Part shown: positions 35,301 through 43,713 of the stretch, one piece after another
Numbering within the stretch: the stretch's first letter is position 1
How the letters are laid out: every line of letters starts with the position of its first letter
Source of the DNA: Rivularia sp. PCC 7116
Lineage (GTDB): Bacteria; Cyanobacteriota; Cyanobacteriia; Cyanobacteriales; Nostocaceae
Direction: 5' to 3'
Assembly: GCF_000316665.1 (NCBI RefSeq)
Contig: NC_019678.1
Span: forward strand, 5,642,001 to 5,706,000
Length of the DNA stretch: 64,000 nt
Notes under the pieces: generated by a model
Seen by the model: only the letters and a program-made list of their open reading frames with translations
The model's database searches: none
Told to the model about the DNA's origin: nothing
Made by a program: the position numbers and the translations under genes

Positions 35301-37439
35301 ATGACGGCTGCACGTCAACTTATGGTAGAGAAACTGAACTACGCTTATAAATACCAAGGGGGAAGTTTATCAGCTAACGATCCCACTTATGTTAAACGTG
35401 AAGCTGATGACGAACTTTATTTTAGTTTAAAATCTGGTAAATTCTGCTACGTACTCAACTCGCGTCAAATGGGTAAATCCAGCTTGCGAGTTCGGACAAT
35501 GAAACGACTGCAAGTCGATGGTATGGCTTGTGCTGCAATTGATTTAACCGCAACTGGCAGCCAAATTACCTCAGAACAATGGTACAAAGGTATTGCCTAC
35601 CGTTTATTTAGAAATTTCGGGGGTTCAGTTCAAATTGATTGGAAACAATGGTGGCGCGATCGCGATTTTCTTTCAGGAGTGCAGCGGCTAAGCGAGATAA
35701 TTGATGAAGTATTATTAGAGTCAATTTGTGGAAATATTGTTATTTTTATTGACGAAATTGATAGCGTTATTGGTTTAGATTTTCCAACGGATGATTTTTT
35801 CGCATTTATTCGCAATTGCTACAATCAACGTGCAGATAATCCTAAATACAATAGACTTACCTTTTGTTTGCTGGGGGTAGCAACGCCATCAAATTTAATT
35901 GAAGACAAAAGACGAACACCTTTTAATATTGGGCAAGCAATCGAGTTAACAGGTTTTAAGCTAGAAGAAGCTAAGTTATCTTTAATCAAAGGATTTGCCT
36001 CGAAGGTAGATAATCCCGAAAAAACTTTAGCAGAAGTTCTGTTTTGGACTGGAGGGCAACCATTTCTAACTCAAAAATTATGTAAATTAGTCGTGGAAGC
36101 CCAAAGTAAAAATCCTGAAATATCGCAGTTGGTAAAAAGCCAGATTATTGAAAATTGGGAAGCAAGAGACGAACCCGAACATTTAAGAACAATACGCGAT
36201 AGATTGCTTTACGATAAACGGCGTTCGGTAATTTTGTTGGAACTTTATCAAAAAATTTACCGCGAAGGCGAAATAGTTACTACTAATGTTTATGAAGAGG
36301 TAGAGCTAAGACTATCTGGATTAGTAGTCAAACAGCAAGGAAAACTGAAAATAGCTAATCCTATTTACGAAAATATTTTTAATCAAAATTGGATTGAGCA
36401 GCAGTTAGCCGCATTTTGGTTTTTTCAACAGGAATGGAAAGAATTAGATGTAGAACCTAAATCAACTTTATCTACAGCATCTTTAGCTAAGCTTTTAGGT
36501 TGCTGCGTGATTTTATTATTTATTTGCGGATTTTCTCTAGTAGCAGCTTATTATTTTTCCGGTAGTGATGTATTTATACTAAGATTTGGTGAGTATGGAA
36601 GTTTAATTAAATTTATTCGCAGCACTTTTATAGTCACAACTTACTATTATATGATGGGTGTTGTTTGGAGAAAACAAACTCTAGAAATTTTATACAGTCA
36701 ATCAAAATCAGCCAAAATATCTCGTTTCATAGCATTTTTTGTTATTATCACTGTAATTTTAATTATTAGCAATCAGCTATTTGTTGTCGCACCTCAACAG
36801 CTGCAAGCGGAATTAGGAAACACTGCTCAAAGCTCCAATAAATATTATCTTCCATATATTCTACTTTCTCCTTACTCTTTTATATTACATTTGCTTGTAG
36901 CTGTGCCTTTTGGTATAGTCAGTATTTACACAGCTTTTCAGGATTATAATAAAAGCTTGCAAACAACTCTAAAATTAAACTATAGATTAAAGTTAATCGA
37001 AAACAATATTCATTTATTTCAAAATAATAGCCATTCTATCGTCACAACTATTACTCAAAACTACACAAAATATTCTTGGATTTTTATTAATAGTATAGCT
37101 CCTTATAAAACTATGCTAATTATTGTTGAGATACTGAGATTATTTGAAGCCAAGTATGGTTTTAATACTATGCTGTCTAGCGGTCAAAGATGGACAATAT
37201 TTACTTATTTCTTAACTTTCATTTGTTGCTTTTTTATAATACTATGGAATTTATCTCATTATCAGCAGGTATTAACTAAAACTTCTTATTGCTTATTAAA
37301 GCTGCAAGCCGATACTGATAAATTTGAGTCAGAAAACAATGTATTTCAGTTAGTTAAAAAAACAATTAATTATCAGTTTGATATTTACCTAATCATGGTT
37401 TTGATAATTTTGAATATTTTAAATATATTTTCAAATTGA
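35301..37439 (+). CDS. AAA-like ATPase with C-terminal membrane domain
   Basis: 712 residues from ATG 35301 (a TTG seven codons earlier is in frame but has no better site). The N-terminal ~370 residues are the AAA-like domain common in cyanobacteria: G-G-S-L-S-A-N-D-P-T-Y-V, then N-S-R-Q-M-G-K-S-S-L (Walker A), I-F-I-D-E-I-D (Walker B) and a G-G-Q-P-F-L-T-Q sensor-2-like motif. The C-terminal half has about six hydrophobic helices (about 400-425, 450, 480-500, 525-550, 640-660 and the end). A membrane-tethered switch or transport-linked NTPase is possible; the actual substrate is unknown. The next gene is convergent. Confidence 0.85.
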   Translation: MTAARQLMVEKLNYAYKYQGGSLSANDPTYVKREADDELYFSLKSGKFCYVLNSRQMGKSSLRVRTMKRLQVDGMACAAIDLTATGSQITSEQWYKGIAYRLFRNFGGSVQIDWKQWWRDRDFLSGVQRLSEIIDEVLLESICGNIVIFIDEIDSVIGLDFPTDDFFAFIRNCYNQRADNPKYNRLTFCLLGVATPSNLIEDKRRTPFNIGQAIELTGFKLEEAKLSLIKGFASKVDNPEKTLAEVLFWTGGQPFLTQKLCKLVVEAQSKNPEISQLVKSQIIENWEARDEPEHLRTIRDRLLYDKRRSVILLELYQKIYREGEIVTTNVYEEVELRLSGLVVKQQGKLKIANPIYENIFNQNWIEQQLAAFWFFQQEWKELDVEPKSTLSTASLAKLLGCCVILLFICGFSLVAAYYFSGSDVFILRFGEYGSLIKFIRSTFIVTTYYYMMGVVWRKQTLEILYSQSKSAKISRFIAFFVIITVILIISNQLFVVAPQQLQAELGNTAQSSNKYYLPYILLSPYSFILHLLVAVPFGIVSIYTAFQDYNKSLQTTLKLNYRLKLIENNIHLFQNNSHSIVTTITQNYTKYSWIFINSIAPYKTMLIIVEILRLFEAKYGFNTMLSSGQRWTIFTYFLTFICCFFIILWNLSHYQQVLTKTSYCLLKLQADTDKFESENNVFQLVKKTINYQFDIYLIMVLIILNILNIFSN

Positions 37440-37517
37440 CAAACCTCACCCTGTCCTGTCGGACATCCCTCTCCGCTATTTTTGAGAGGAAACTCTCCCC
37501 TCTTATCCAATAGGTAA

Positions 37518-37751
37518 TCATAAAGCCGGGAAGTGAGTAATTACGAATTGAGTAAATAATTGTGCAATGTAGTAAGTGATAATAATTACAATTGCCTGAG
37601 TTAAAATGCCTTGAACCCAGTTGATTGTTTCAAATGAATCTAATTTACTAATAGAGGATTTAACGCCAAACAAAGCGAAAGCGATCGCAACAGGATTTTG
37701 AATTACACCCGGTATAAGAAGTGCCAGAGGATTATCGAAACGGCATACCAT
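37518..37751 (-). CDS. Small hypothetical membrane protein, start uncertain
   Basis: 77 residues from ATG 37751, with at least two hydrophobic helices (L-A-L-L-I-P-G-V-I-Q-N-P-V-A-I-A-F-A-L-F and Q-A-I-V-I-I-I-T-Y-Y-I-A). The frame is open upstream to 37858 and those codons also look like membrane sequence (F-L-G-R-L-L-W-Y-I-T-L-F-F-P-L-R) but contain no ATG or GTG. So the gene may have lost its start or use an unusual one. I do not recognise the family. It is convergent with the AAA-like gene. Confidence 0.4.
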   Translation of the reverse strand: MVCRFDNPLALLIPGVIQNPVAIAFALFGVKSSISKLDSFETINWVQGILTQAIVIIITYYIAQLFTQFVITHFPAL

Positions 37752-38372
37752 CTGACGGAGGGGGAAAAATAAAGTTATATACCATAATAATCTGCCTAAA
37801 AAATAAATGCCTAAAGTTTGAAAAAAATAATTGCTAATATTTGGTAATAAAAGTAACTTTAGAAACTTGATTATAGCAAAAGTATAAAGAGTCTTAATAT
37901 TTTTGTCAGGAGAGAATATTTACTTAGTTTGATATTTTATATCTCGCATTTGTATGTTTGGCTCTCATCTACAGAAAGATGCTCTAAGTATGTAATTTGT
38001 TTGAAAGCACTAATATACAAGGCTTTTAGTTTGTTTTTCGCTTATGTCGTAATATACAGTTCAATATATACTCCAGGAGTATTTTAAGCTGATGGTAACT
38101 GCAATACATTCAAATTAATTGAGAAAAAATGCTGCGAAATTCAAAATACCAAACCAGAGCTAGATTCCTAGATTCGCACTGAGATTATTAGTGATTATCG
38201 CGACACTAAAATATATTTTTAGCTTTGGAGAATATCAGGTTTTTAAAGTCTTAAATAATACAATTATGCGCGCTTTTACCAAACAAATTGATAAGCTATA
38301 CTAAGATAAAATAAACATAATTTTGCGCTTGTAAGATAAATATCCTTACCTCGCAATTTCTGTAAATTTTAT
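37752..38372. other. Gene-free AT-rich region
   Basis: Apart from the open upstream extension of the small membrane ORF (to 37858), about 515 bp show no gene, repeat or strong hairpin. It must contain the promoter of the methyltransferase-transporter pair starting at 38373, but no box is distinct. Confidence 0.45.
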
Positions 38373-39026
38373 ATGGCTAATCTATGGACTTCTGCCGAAC
38401 ATGCTTTGAATTATCTAGCACAAGCGGATAATATTCCTCACCGCACTGAAGGTGAAGCAGTGCTGCTAGAGGAAGTACCTAAAACCGTGAAGCGCATTCT
38501 CGATTTAGGTACTGGAGATGGACGCTTGCTAGCATTACTAAAGATTGAACGGCATAACGTTGAATCTGTCGCGGTAGACTTTTCACCAACCATGCTAGAA
38601 GCGGCGAACAGTCGTTTTCAAGGTGATTCTACAGTAGAAGTTATCGAACACAATTTAGATGAGAGCTTACCAGAGTATGGAACATTTGATGCCATCGTTT
38701 CCAGTTTTGCGATTCATCATCTCAGCCACAATCGTAAACGTTCGATTTATGTAGAAATATTTAATATGTTGCAGCCCGGTGGTGTTTTCTGCAACTTAGA
38801 ACATGTCGCTTCACCTACAGTGCGTTTGCACGAAAAGTTTTTAAAAGCGATAGGTGTCACACCAGCACAAGACGATCCATCCAACCAGCTTTTAGATGTA
38901 GAAACTCAACTAAAGTGGTTGCGGAACATTGGCTTTGAAGATGTGGATTGTTATTGGAAGTGGCTAGAATTAGCTCTACTAATTGGACGGAAACCAAAAA
39001 TTGTAACCAGCGATGCGGTGCAGTGA
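38373..39026 (+). CDS. SAM-dependent class I methyltransferase
   Basis: 217 residues with motif I I-L-D-L-G-T-G-D-G-R (about 43-52), an acidic A-V-D-F-S strand-2 end and post-motif F-D-A-I-V-S-S-F-A-I-H-H-L. This is the Ubi/Coq-type small-molecule methyltransferase fold; the substrate is unknown. Its stop TGA directly abuts the ATG of the ABC transporter gene at 39027, so the two are translationally linked and probably act on or export the same compound. Confidence 0.85.
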   Translation: MANLWTSAEHALNYLAQADNIPHRTEGEAVLLEEVPKTVKRILDLGTGDGRLLALLKIERHNVESVAVDFSPTMLEAANSRFQGDSTVEVIEHNLDESLPEYGTFDAIVSSFAIHHLSHNRKRSIYVEIFNMLQPGGVFCNLEHVASPTVRLHEKFLKAIGVTPAQDDPSNQLLDVETQLKWLRNIGFEDVDCYWKWLELALLIGRKPKIVTSDAVQ

Positions 39027-40685
39027 ATGAATTTACTCTGGCTTTTATTGAAGGCTTCTTGGTTGCAAGTGGCGATCGCCGTTTTTACGGGTTTAGTGAG
39101 TGGTGGAACAACAGCTAGATTGATAGCGTTGATAAATAAGGCTATTAGCGATGGATTTCAATCCTCAAATAGTTTCAGCGACTTGGTTTGGCAGTTTCCC
39201 ATTTTCGCATTGATAGTAGTTGTCAACAGCATTATTTCGCAAGTCTTACTCATAAATCTTTCTCAGGAAGCCGTTTATCAATTACGGTTGCGTTTGAGTA
39301 GAGGAATTTTATCTTCTCAACTGCGGCATTTAGAAAAATTAGGTACGTCGCGTTTGCTGGCAACTCTTACAGAAGATGTCGCAACATTGACGGCTACAGT
39401 TTACGCAATTCCTTTTATCTGTGTTGATATCGCTATTATTGCCGGGTGCTTGTTTTATTTATCGTTCCTATCGAGTACGGTATTTACTTTTACCGTAGGC
39501 TTCGTAATGATAGCTGTCGGTAGTATTCAACTATTAATTAATAGAGCGCAAGGTTACTTGGTTACAGGGCGAGACGAACAAGATCGTTTGCTCAAACATT
39601 TTCGCGCTATCACCGAAGGTATCAAAGAGCTTAAACTTCACACAGCTCGTCGTCAAGAGTTTTTTGATTCGGAATTGCAGCATAGTGCAGCCATATGTCG
39701 CGACCAAAATTCGGCAGCATTATTAACCTTTTCAGTTTCTACAGGATTGGGCAATTTATTGTTTTTTATCCTTGTAGGTTTGCTGCTATTTTTATTACCG
39801 CAAATCGCACCTATTTCTCCCAGCATACTATCGGCTTATATACTTACAGTTACTTATTTGATGTTGCCCATGCAAAGCATATTAGATAAGTTACAAGCTT
39901 TGTCTAAAGCCACGGTAGCATTACAGAAAATAGAAAGAATGGGTTTAGTATTAGCCGGTAACAAAGAAAACTATATAGAAGAAAAAAAGAAAGATGTAAA
40001 CACATTTAAAAAATTAGAATTAAAAAAAGTTGTTCATGCATACCCAGGAGAAGACAAAGAAAGTCGTTTTAGTTTAGGCCCGGTTGATTTAACCTTTAAA
40101 CCAGGGGAAATAGTATTTATAGTTGGCGGAAACGGTAGCGGAAAATCAACTTTAGCCAAACTAATTACGGGATTATATATTCCCGAAGAGGGAGAAATTG
40201 TATTAGATGATAAAGTGATTACCGATGATAATCGGGAATGGTATCGCCAACACTTCTCCGTAATTTTCTCCGACTTTTACCTATTTGAAAAACTTTTAGG
40301 AATGGAAAAACCAGCCCTAGACGAACAAGCTCAGGAATATTTGAGGCAGTTAAAAATCAGTCACAAAGTCACAATAGAAAACGGTAAACTATCAACTACA
40401 GAACTTTCGCAAGGACAGCGAAAGCGGCTGGCATTATTAACAGCTTATTTGGAGAATCGTCAAATTTATCTATTTGATGAATGGGCATCAGATCAAGATC
40501 CAATGTTTAGAGACATTTTTTACAAAGAAATATTACAAAACTTGAAAAAACGCAATAAAACAGTAATAGTCATCAGTCACGACGACCATTATTTTCACCT
40601 TGCCGATAGAATCATCAAACTAGATTACGGTAAAGTTGAATACGATAAAATTAATGCTCAATTAGAAGTAGGGCATAGAGCCTAG
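39027..40685 (+). CDS. Cyclic-peptide-type ABC exporter (PvdE/SyrD-like)
   Basis: 552 residues: an N-terminal six-helix domain (about 10-290) and a C-terminal ATPase with Walker A G-G-N-G-S-G-K-S-T, signature L-S-Q-G-Q-R-K-R-L-A, Walker B I-Y-L-F-D-E-W-A and an H-loop I-S-H-D. The Trp-Ala after DE and the overall plan fit the cyclic peptide exporter family, members of which export siderophore precursors and syringomycin-type peptides. No peptide synthetase or precursor gene is adjacent. It forms a pair with the methyltransferase gene. Confidence 0.85.
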   Translation: MNLLWLLLKASWLQVAIAVFTGLVSGGTTARLIALINKAISDGFQSSNSFSDLVWQFPIFALIVVVNSIISQVLLINLSQEAVYQLRLRLSRGILSSQLRHLEKLGTSRLLATLTEDVATLTATVYAIPFICVDIAIIAGCLFYLSFLSSTVFTFTVGFVMIAVGSIQLLINRAQGYLVTGRDEQDRLLKHFRAITEGIKELKLHTARRQEFFDSELQHSAAICRDQNSAALLTFSVSTGLGNLLFFILVGLLLFLLPQIAPISPSILSAYILTVTYLMLPMQSILDKLQALSKATVALQKIERMGLVLAGNKENYIEEKKKDVNTFKKLELKKVVHAYPGEDKESRFSLGPVDLTFKPGEIVFIVGGNGSGKSTLAKLITGLYIPEEGEIVLDDKVITDDNREWYRQHFSVIFSDFYLFEKLLGMEKPALDEQAQEYLRQLKISHKVTIENGKLSTTELSQGQRKRLALLTAYLENRQIYLFDEWASDQDPMFRDIFYKEILQNLKKRNKTVIVISHDDHYFHLADRIIKLDYGKVEYDKINAQLEVGHRA

Positions 40686-40721
40686 GTAATGGGGAATTGG
40701 GCATTGCTCTAAGTGTATTAA

Positions 40722-40831
40722 CTTGTTCCTTGTCTCCGGCAAGGAATACATTCTTAGAGGCTCTACCTCTTATTTAAACTTGAGGCAGAGCCTCATGTTT
40801 GGCATTCCAAGGCAGAGCCTTGGAACGAGAA
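40722..40831. repeat. Palindromic repeat after the ABC exporter gene
   Basis: Pairs such as AGAGGCTCTACCTCT, GAGGCAGAGCCTC and CCAAGGCAGAGCCTTGG, ending ACGAGA. This is the same family as 7258-7369. Heptamer repeats GGGAATTGGGCATTG precede it at 40689-40706. Confidence 0.7.
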
Positions 40832-40908
40832 ATAAATTAATAGCCATATAAAATCATTGGTATAGAATGTTAGCAAATTAACTAAGAACTGTTTACTACT
40901 AACTGAAA

Positions 40909-41463
40909 ATGGCTAAAGTCTTTGATTCTATCACCGAAGAATTGCAAAAATTTATTACAAATCAACAGATGTTTTTCGTTGGTACAGCACCATTAAATTC
41001 TGACGGACATGTAAATATTTCTCCCAAGGGATTAGAGAGTTTTCGTATTCTTTCACCACATAAAGTTGCTTATTTAGATTTAACCGGAAGCGGAAACGAA
41101 ACATCAGCGCATTTACAAGAAAACGGACGAATTACCTTTATGTTTTGTGCTTTTGAAGGTTCGCCCTCTATTTTGCGTCTTTATGGTAGCGGAAAAACTA
41201 TTTTACCTAATAATTCAGAATGGGAATCTTTATATTCACAATTTCCCGAAATACCGGGAACCCGTCAAATAATAGTAGCTGATATTGAAAGAGTTCAAAC
41301 TTCTTGTGGAATGAGCGTACCTTTATATGATTATCAAGCCCAGCGAGAAAGTTTAGTTAAATGGGCAGCTAAAAAAGGGGAATCAGGAATTAAGGAATAT
41401 CATCAAAAGAAAAATATGGTTAGCATTGATGGTTTAGCAACTCCGTTGAGTGAAATATTATAG
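40909..41463 (+). CDS. Pyridoxamine 5'-phosphate oxidase family protein
   Basis: 184 residues with the split-barrel flavin-binding fold: Q-M-F-F-V-G-T-A-P-L-N-S-D-G-H-V-N-I-S-P-K-G near the start and an N-G-R-I-T-F-M-F-C-A-F strand. It probably binds FMN or F420 and reduces an unknown substrate; it lacks evidence for a true PdxH role. It stands alone behind a palindromic repeat. Starts at ATG 40909. Confidence 0.85.
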   Translation: MAKVFDSITEELQKFITNQQMFFVGTAPLNSDGHVNISPKGLESFRILSPHKVAYLDLTGSGNETSAHLQENGRITFMFCAFEGSPSILRLYGSGKTILPNNSEWESLYSQFPEIPGTRQIIVADIERVQTSCGMSVPLYDYQAQRESLVKWAAKKGESGIKEYHQKKNMVSIDGLATPLSEIL

Positions 41464-41600
41464 GAATTATAATTGCAAAATTATTAGTGAGTGGAAAATA
41501 ATTTTAATATGAAACCTCACCCTCAATCCCTCTCCTTATTAAGGAGAGGGAAGCCGGAGGGAATGAATACTACGTCTCTACAAATCCTAACTTTTAAATC

Positions 41601-42179
41601 ATGGTAGTTCAACTCAACCAGCAATTAACCCTCGAAGAGTTCTTTAATCTTCCTCCAGGAGAAGGAGATATTACCTACGAACTCATTGACGGAAAAGCAA
41701 TTCCTAAAATGTCACCGAAAAAATTTCATTCCAAACTAACCCGTGCCCTTCTTAATCTGATAGAAAAATGTTGTGAAGGAAAAGGAGAAGTGTGTCCAGA
41801 ATTAGCAATTACATTAACTCGTAATGGACGTAACTGGGTACCAACACCAGACTTATTATATATATCCAACGAACGTTTACCAGATGACTGGGAAGAAGAA
41901 GGAGCTTGTTCAATACCACCAGATTTAGCAATTGAAATTATCTCACCCGGACAAACTTTTGGACAAATGGCTCTTAAAGCGCAGGATTATTTGAATGCTG
42001 GAGCATTAAGGGTTTGGGTGGTAGACAGTAAAGCTAGAAGCATTACAGTTTTTTATCCAGATGCAGCACCGAGAACTTATATGGGTGATGAAGTAATTAC
42101 TGATTCTTTATTTGCAGGGTTAGAATTCAGTGTTGAAGCAGTGTTTCAAAAAGCTAAAATTCCAGCGAAAAATGATTAA
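41601..42179 (+). CDS. Uma2-family putative endonuclease (PD-(D/E)XK)
   Basis: 192 residues. The Uma2 family is very abundant in cyanobacteria. Seen: the N-terminal L-T-L-E-E-F-F-N-L-P, Y-E-L-I-D-G, V-P-T-P-D-L-L-Y, L-A-I-E-I-I-S-P and K-A-Q-D-Y-L-N-A-G-A-L-R-V-W-V-V-D. The Asp and Glu of P-D-L and A-I-E-I fit the nuclease core. Its role in the cell is not known. A palindromic repeat follows it. Confidence 0.88.
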   Translation: MVVQLNQQLTLEEFFNLPPGEGDITYELIDGKAIPKMSPKKFHSKLTRALLNLIEKCCEGKGEVCPELAITLTRNGRNWVPTPDLLYISNERLPDDWEEEGACSIPPDLAIEIISPGQTFGQMALKAQDYLNAGALRVWVVDSKARSITVFYPDAAPRTYMGDEVITDSLFAGLEFSVEAVFQKAKIPAKND

Positions 42180-42194
42180 CTGTAATGATTAATT

Positions 42195-42265
42195 GTAGGG
42201 TGCTGTTACGGCTTTAGAATTTATCATTTAAAATAATACGTTTGAAAATGCCGTAACGCACCATA
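42195..42265. repeat. GGTG...CACC palindromic repeat
   Basis: TGTAGGGTGCTGTTACGGCT at the left and GCCGTAACGCACC at the right form a long imperfect hairpin over an AT-rich loop. It is one more copy of the family at 12745-13387. Confidence 0.65.
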
Positions 42266-42274
42266 ATATTCAAC

Positions 42275-42367
42275 TCAAAACTCGTATTTAGAGAAAACTT
42301 CCTTTTCCTCTTCACCCGCTTTTATCCATTCCTGCATAGCCGGAAGTGCCATTAGGGCTTCCATATA
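42275..42367 (-). pseudogene. C-terminal remnant of a glutathione S-transferase gene
   Basis: On the minus strand, residues Y-M-E-A-L-M-A-L-P-A-M-Q-E-W-I-K-A-G followed by E-E-E-K-E-V-F match the end of bacterial GST proteins (the helix with pattern Y-x-x-x-x-x-A-x-P-A-x-Q-x-W). The reading frame continues upstream only into the antisense of the ABM gene, and no thioredoxin-fold N-terminal part is nearby. Thus about 30 C-terminal codons survive, and the rest has been lost or replaced by the neighbouring gene. Confidence 0.6.
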
Positions 42368-42380
42368 ATCCTTAAAACAA

Positions 42381-42668
42381 ATGATTCTCGAAGTTGCAAT
42401 TTTAGATATAAAAGACGGAATGTCTGATGATTTTGAAGCCGCATTCAAACAGGCTTCAAAAATTATCTCTTCAATGCCGGGATACATATCTCACGAATTA
42501 CAAAAATGTGTCGAAGTCCCAAATCGTTATATTTTACTCGCTCGTTGGGAAGCTTTAGAAGCTCATACCGTCGGGTTTAGAAAATCAGCAGAATATCAAG
42601 AATGGAAACGACTTTTGCATCATTTTTATGAACCTTTTCCCGTGGTAGAACATTATTATTCGGTTTGA
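42381..42668 (+). CDS. Antibiotic biosynthesis monooxygenase-like (ABM) protein
   Basis: 95 residues, a single ABM-type ferredoxin-like dimer domain (M-I-L-E-V-A-I-L-D-I-K-D-G; I-S-S-M-P-G-Y-I-S-H-E-L; R-Y-I-L-L-A-R-W-E-A-L-E-A-H; F-R-K-S-A-E-Y). Members include cofactor-free monooxygenases and haem-degrading or quinone enzymes; the substrate here is unknown. Starts at ATG 42381, 13 bases past the GST remnant. Confidence 0.85.
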   Translation: MILEVAILDIKDGMSDDFEAAFKQASKIISSMPGYISHELQKCVEVPNRYILLARWEALEAHTVGFRKSAEYQEWKRLLHHFYEPFPVVEHYYSV

Positions 42669-42790
42669 CGTTCAAAATTCAAAACTGCCAATCTGCCACT
42701 ATAAGTTTAATTACTCTCCCCTAAATTATTAATCGTGCTGCAAACTTAGACTTTATTGTAAAATAGTCGCGCATCGATTAATAAATTAAA

Positions 42791-43249
42791 ATGTCTCATA
42801 ATTGTATGGAAAATATTTACAACTACTTAAAAATTTCCGATAAAATTGCTACTGCGGGACAACCATCTGTAGAACAGTTTTCTTATATAAAAGAAGCAGG
42901 TTATCAAGTTGTTGTCAATCTTGCATTAAAAGATTCTTCTAATGCTTTACCTAATGAAAAAGAAATTATAGAATCTCAAGGAATGCAATACATTCATATA
43001 CCCGTAATTTGGGAAAATCCGACTGAGGATAAGTTACAAGAATTTATTCAAGTAATGAAAACAAACGTCGATAAAAAAATCTTTGTTCACTGTGCAGCAA
43101 ACAAGCGGGTATCTGCTTTTATCTATCTATATCGTCGCCATCAAGAAGGTATTGATGAGGAAATAGCGAAAAAGGATTTACATCAGATTTGGGTTCCGAA
43201 TGAAATTTGGCAGCAATTTATTCAAGATGTAGAGAAAAATTATAAGTAA
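42791..43249 (+). CDS. Protein tyrosine phosphatase-like (DSP/BLH-type) protein
   Basis: 152 residues with the phosphatase P-loop V-H-C-A-A-N-K-R-V-S-A-F and an upstream N-L-A-L-K-D. The layout (I-A-T-A-G-Q-P near the N-terminus) is that of the DUF442 or beta-lactamase-hydrolase-like phosphatases common in cyanobacteria. The P-loop Cys and Arg are both kept. Starts at ATG 42791; a second ATG five codons later is possible. A terminator follows at 43384-43420. Confidence 0.8.
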   Translation: MSHNCMENIYNYLKISDKIATAGQPSVEQFSYIKEAGYQVVVNLALKDSSNALPNEKEIIESQGMQYIHIPVIWENPTEDKLQEFIQVMKTNVDKKIFVHCAANKRVSAFIYLYRRHQEGIDEEIAKKDLHQIWVPNEIWQQFIQDVEKNYK

Positions 43250-43383
43250 TTGATTATTTACAGCATTTTAATTTGTAACTAGTACAAGTCGGCGTTAATA
43301 AGGTAACCATTAAAGATGGCTGAAAAGCCTATAAAATCAAACTTCTTACTTCTTACTTCCGCGCAGCAGTACTAGCAACTTAG

Positions 43384-43420
43384 AAACCCGGTATCTTTAA
43401 CAATACCGGGTTTCTTTTTT
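43384..43420 (+). terminator. Rho-independent terminator
   Basis: AAACCCGGTAT and ATACCGGGTTT form a perfect 11-bp stem over an 8-base loop, followed by CTTTTTT. It lies 135 bp after the phosphatase gene. The 43424-43713 stretch behind it has no gene that I trust. Confidence 0.8.
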
Positions 43421-43713
43421 CTCTTAATTCGTCGTCGCTAAGAATAATTTAATTAGAGTTTCATCATAATTACTGCTTATGCTTATCTTAATTTGCCAAT
43501 TTTTAGCGCGAATAAACCCAAAATAAATCAAAAACAAAATTAATAAATTATTAAATATTATTTTCTTGGTATAACTGAGTGTCCAAACGTGATAACGTTT
43601 ATAACTCGTTGCAACTAGAACCTTTTTCCTCTTTTTGCAGCGGATATTTGCTACAACATTATTAACCGTGTCGTAGTTATGTCCTCGTATTTTCACGAGT
43701 TAAAATATTAACT

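Noticed and set aside
42275-42487. Complete 70-residue gene on the minus strand
   Set aside because: Only the C-terminal 30 codons resemble GST; the rest is antisense of the ABM gene.
43424-43696. 90-residue minus-strand frame after the terminator
   Set aside because: Biased, no ribosome site, no family resemblance; probably chance in AT-rich sequence.
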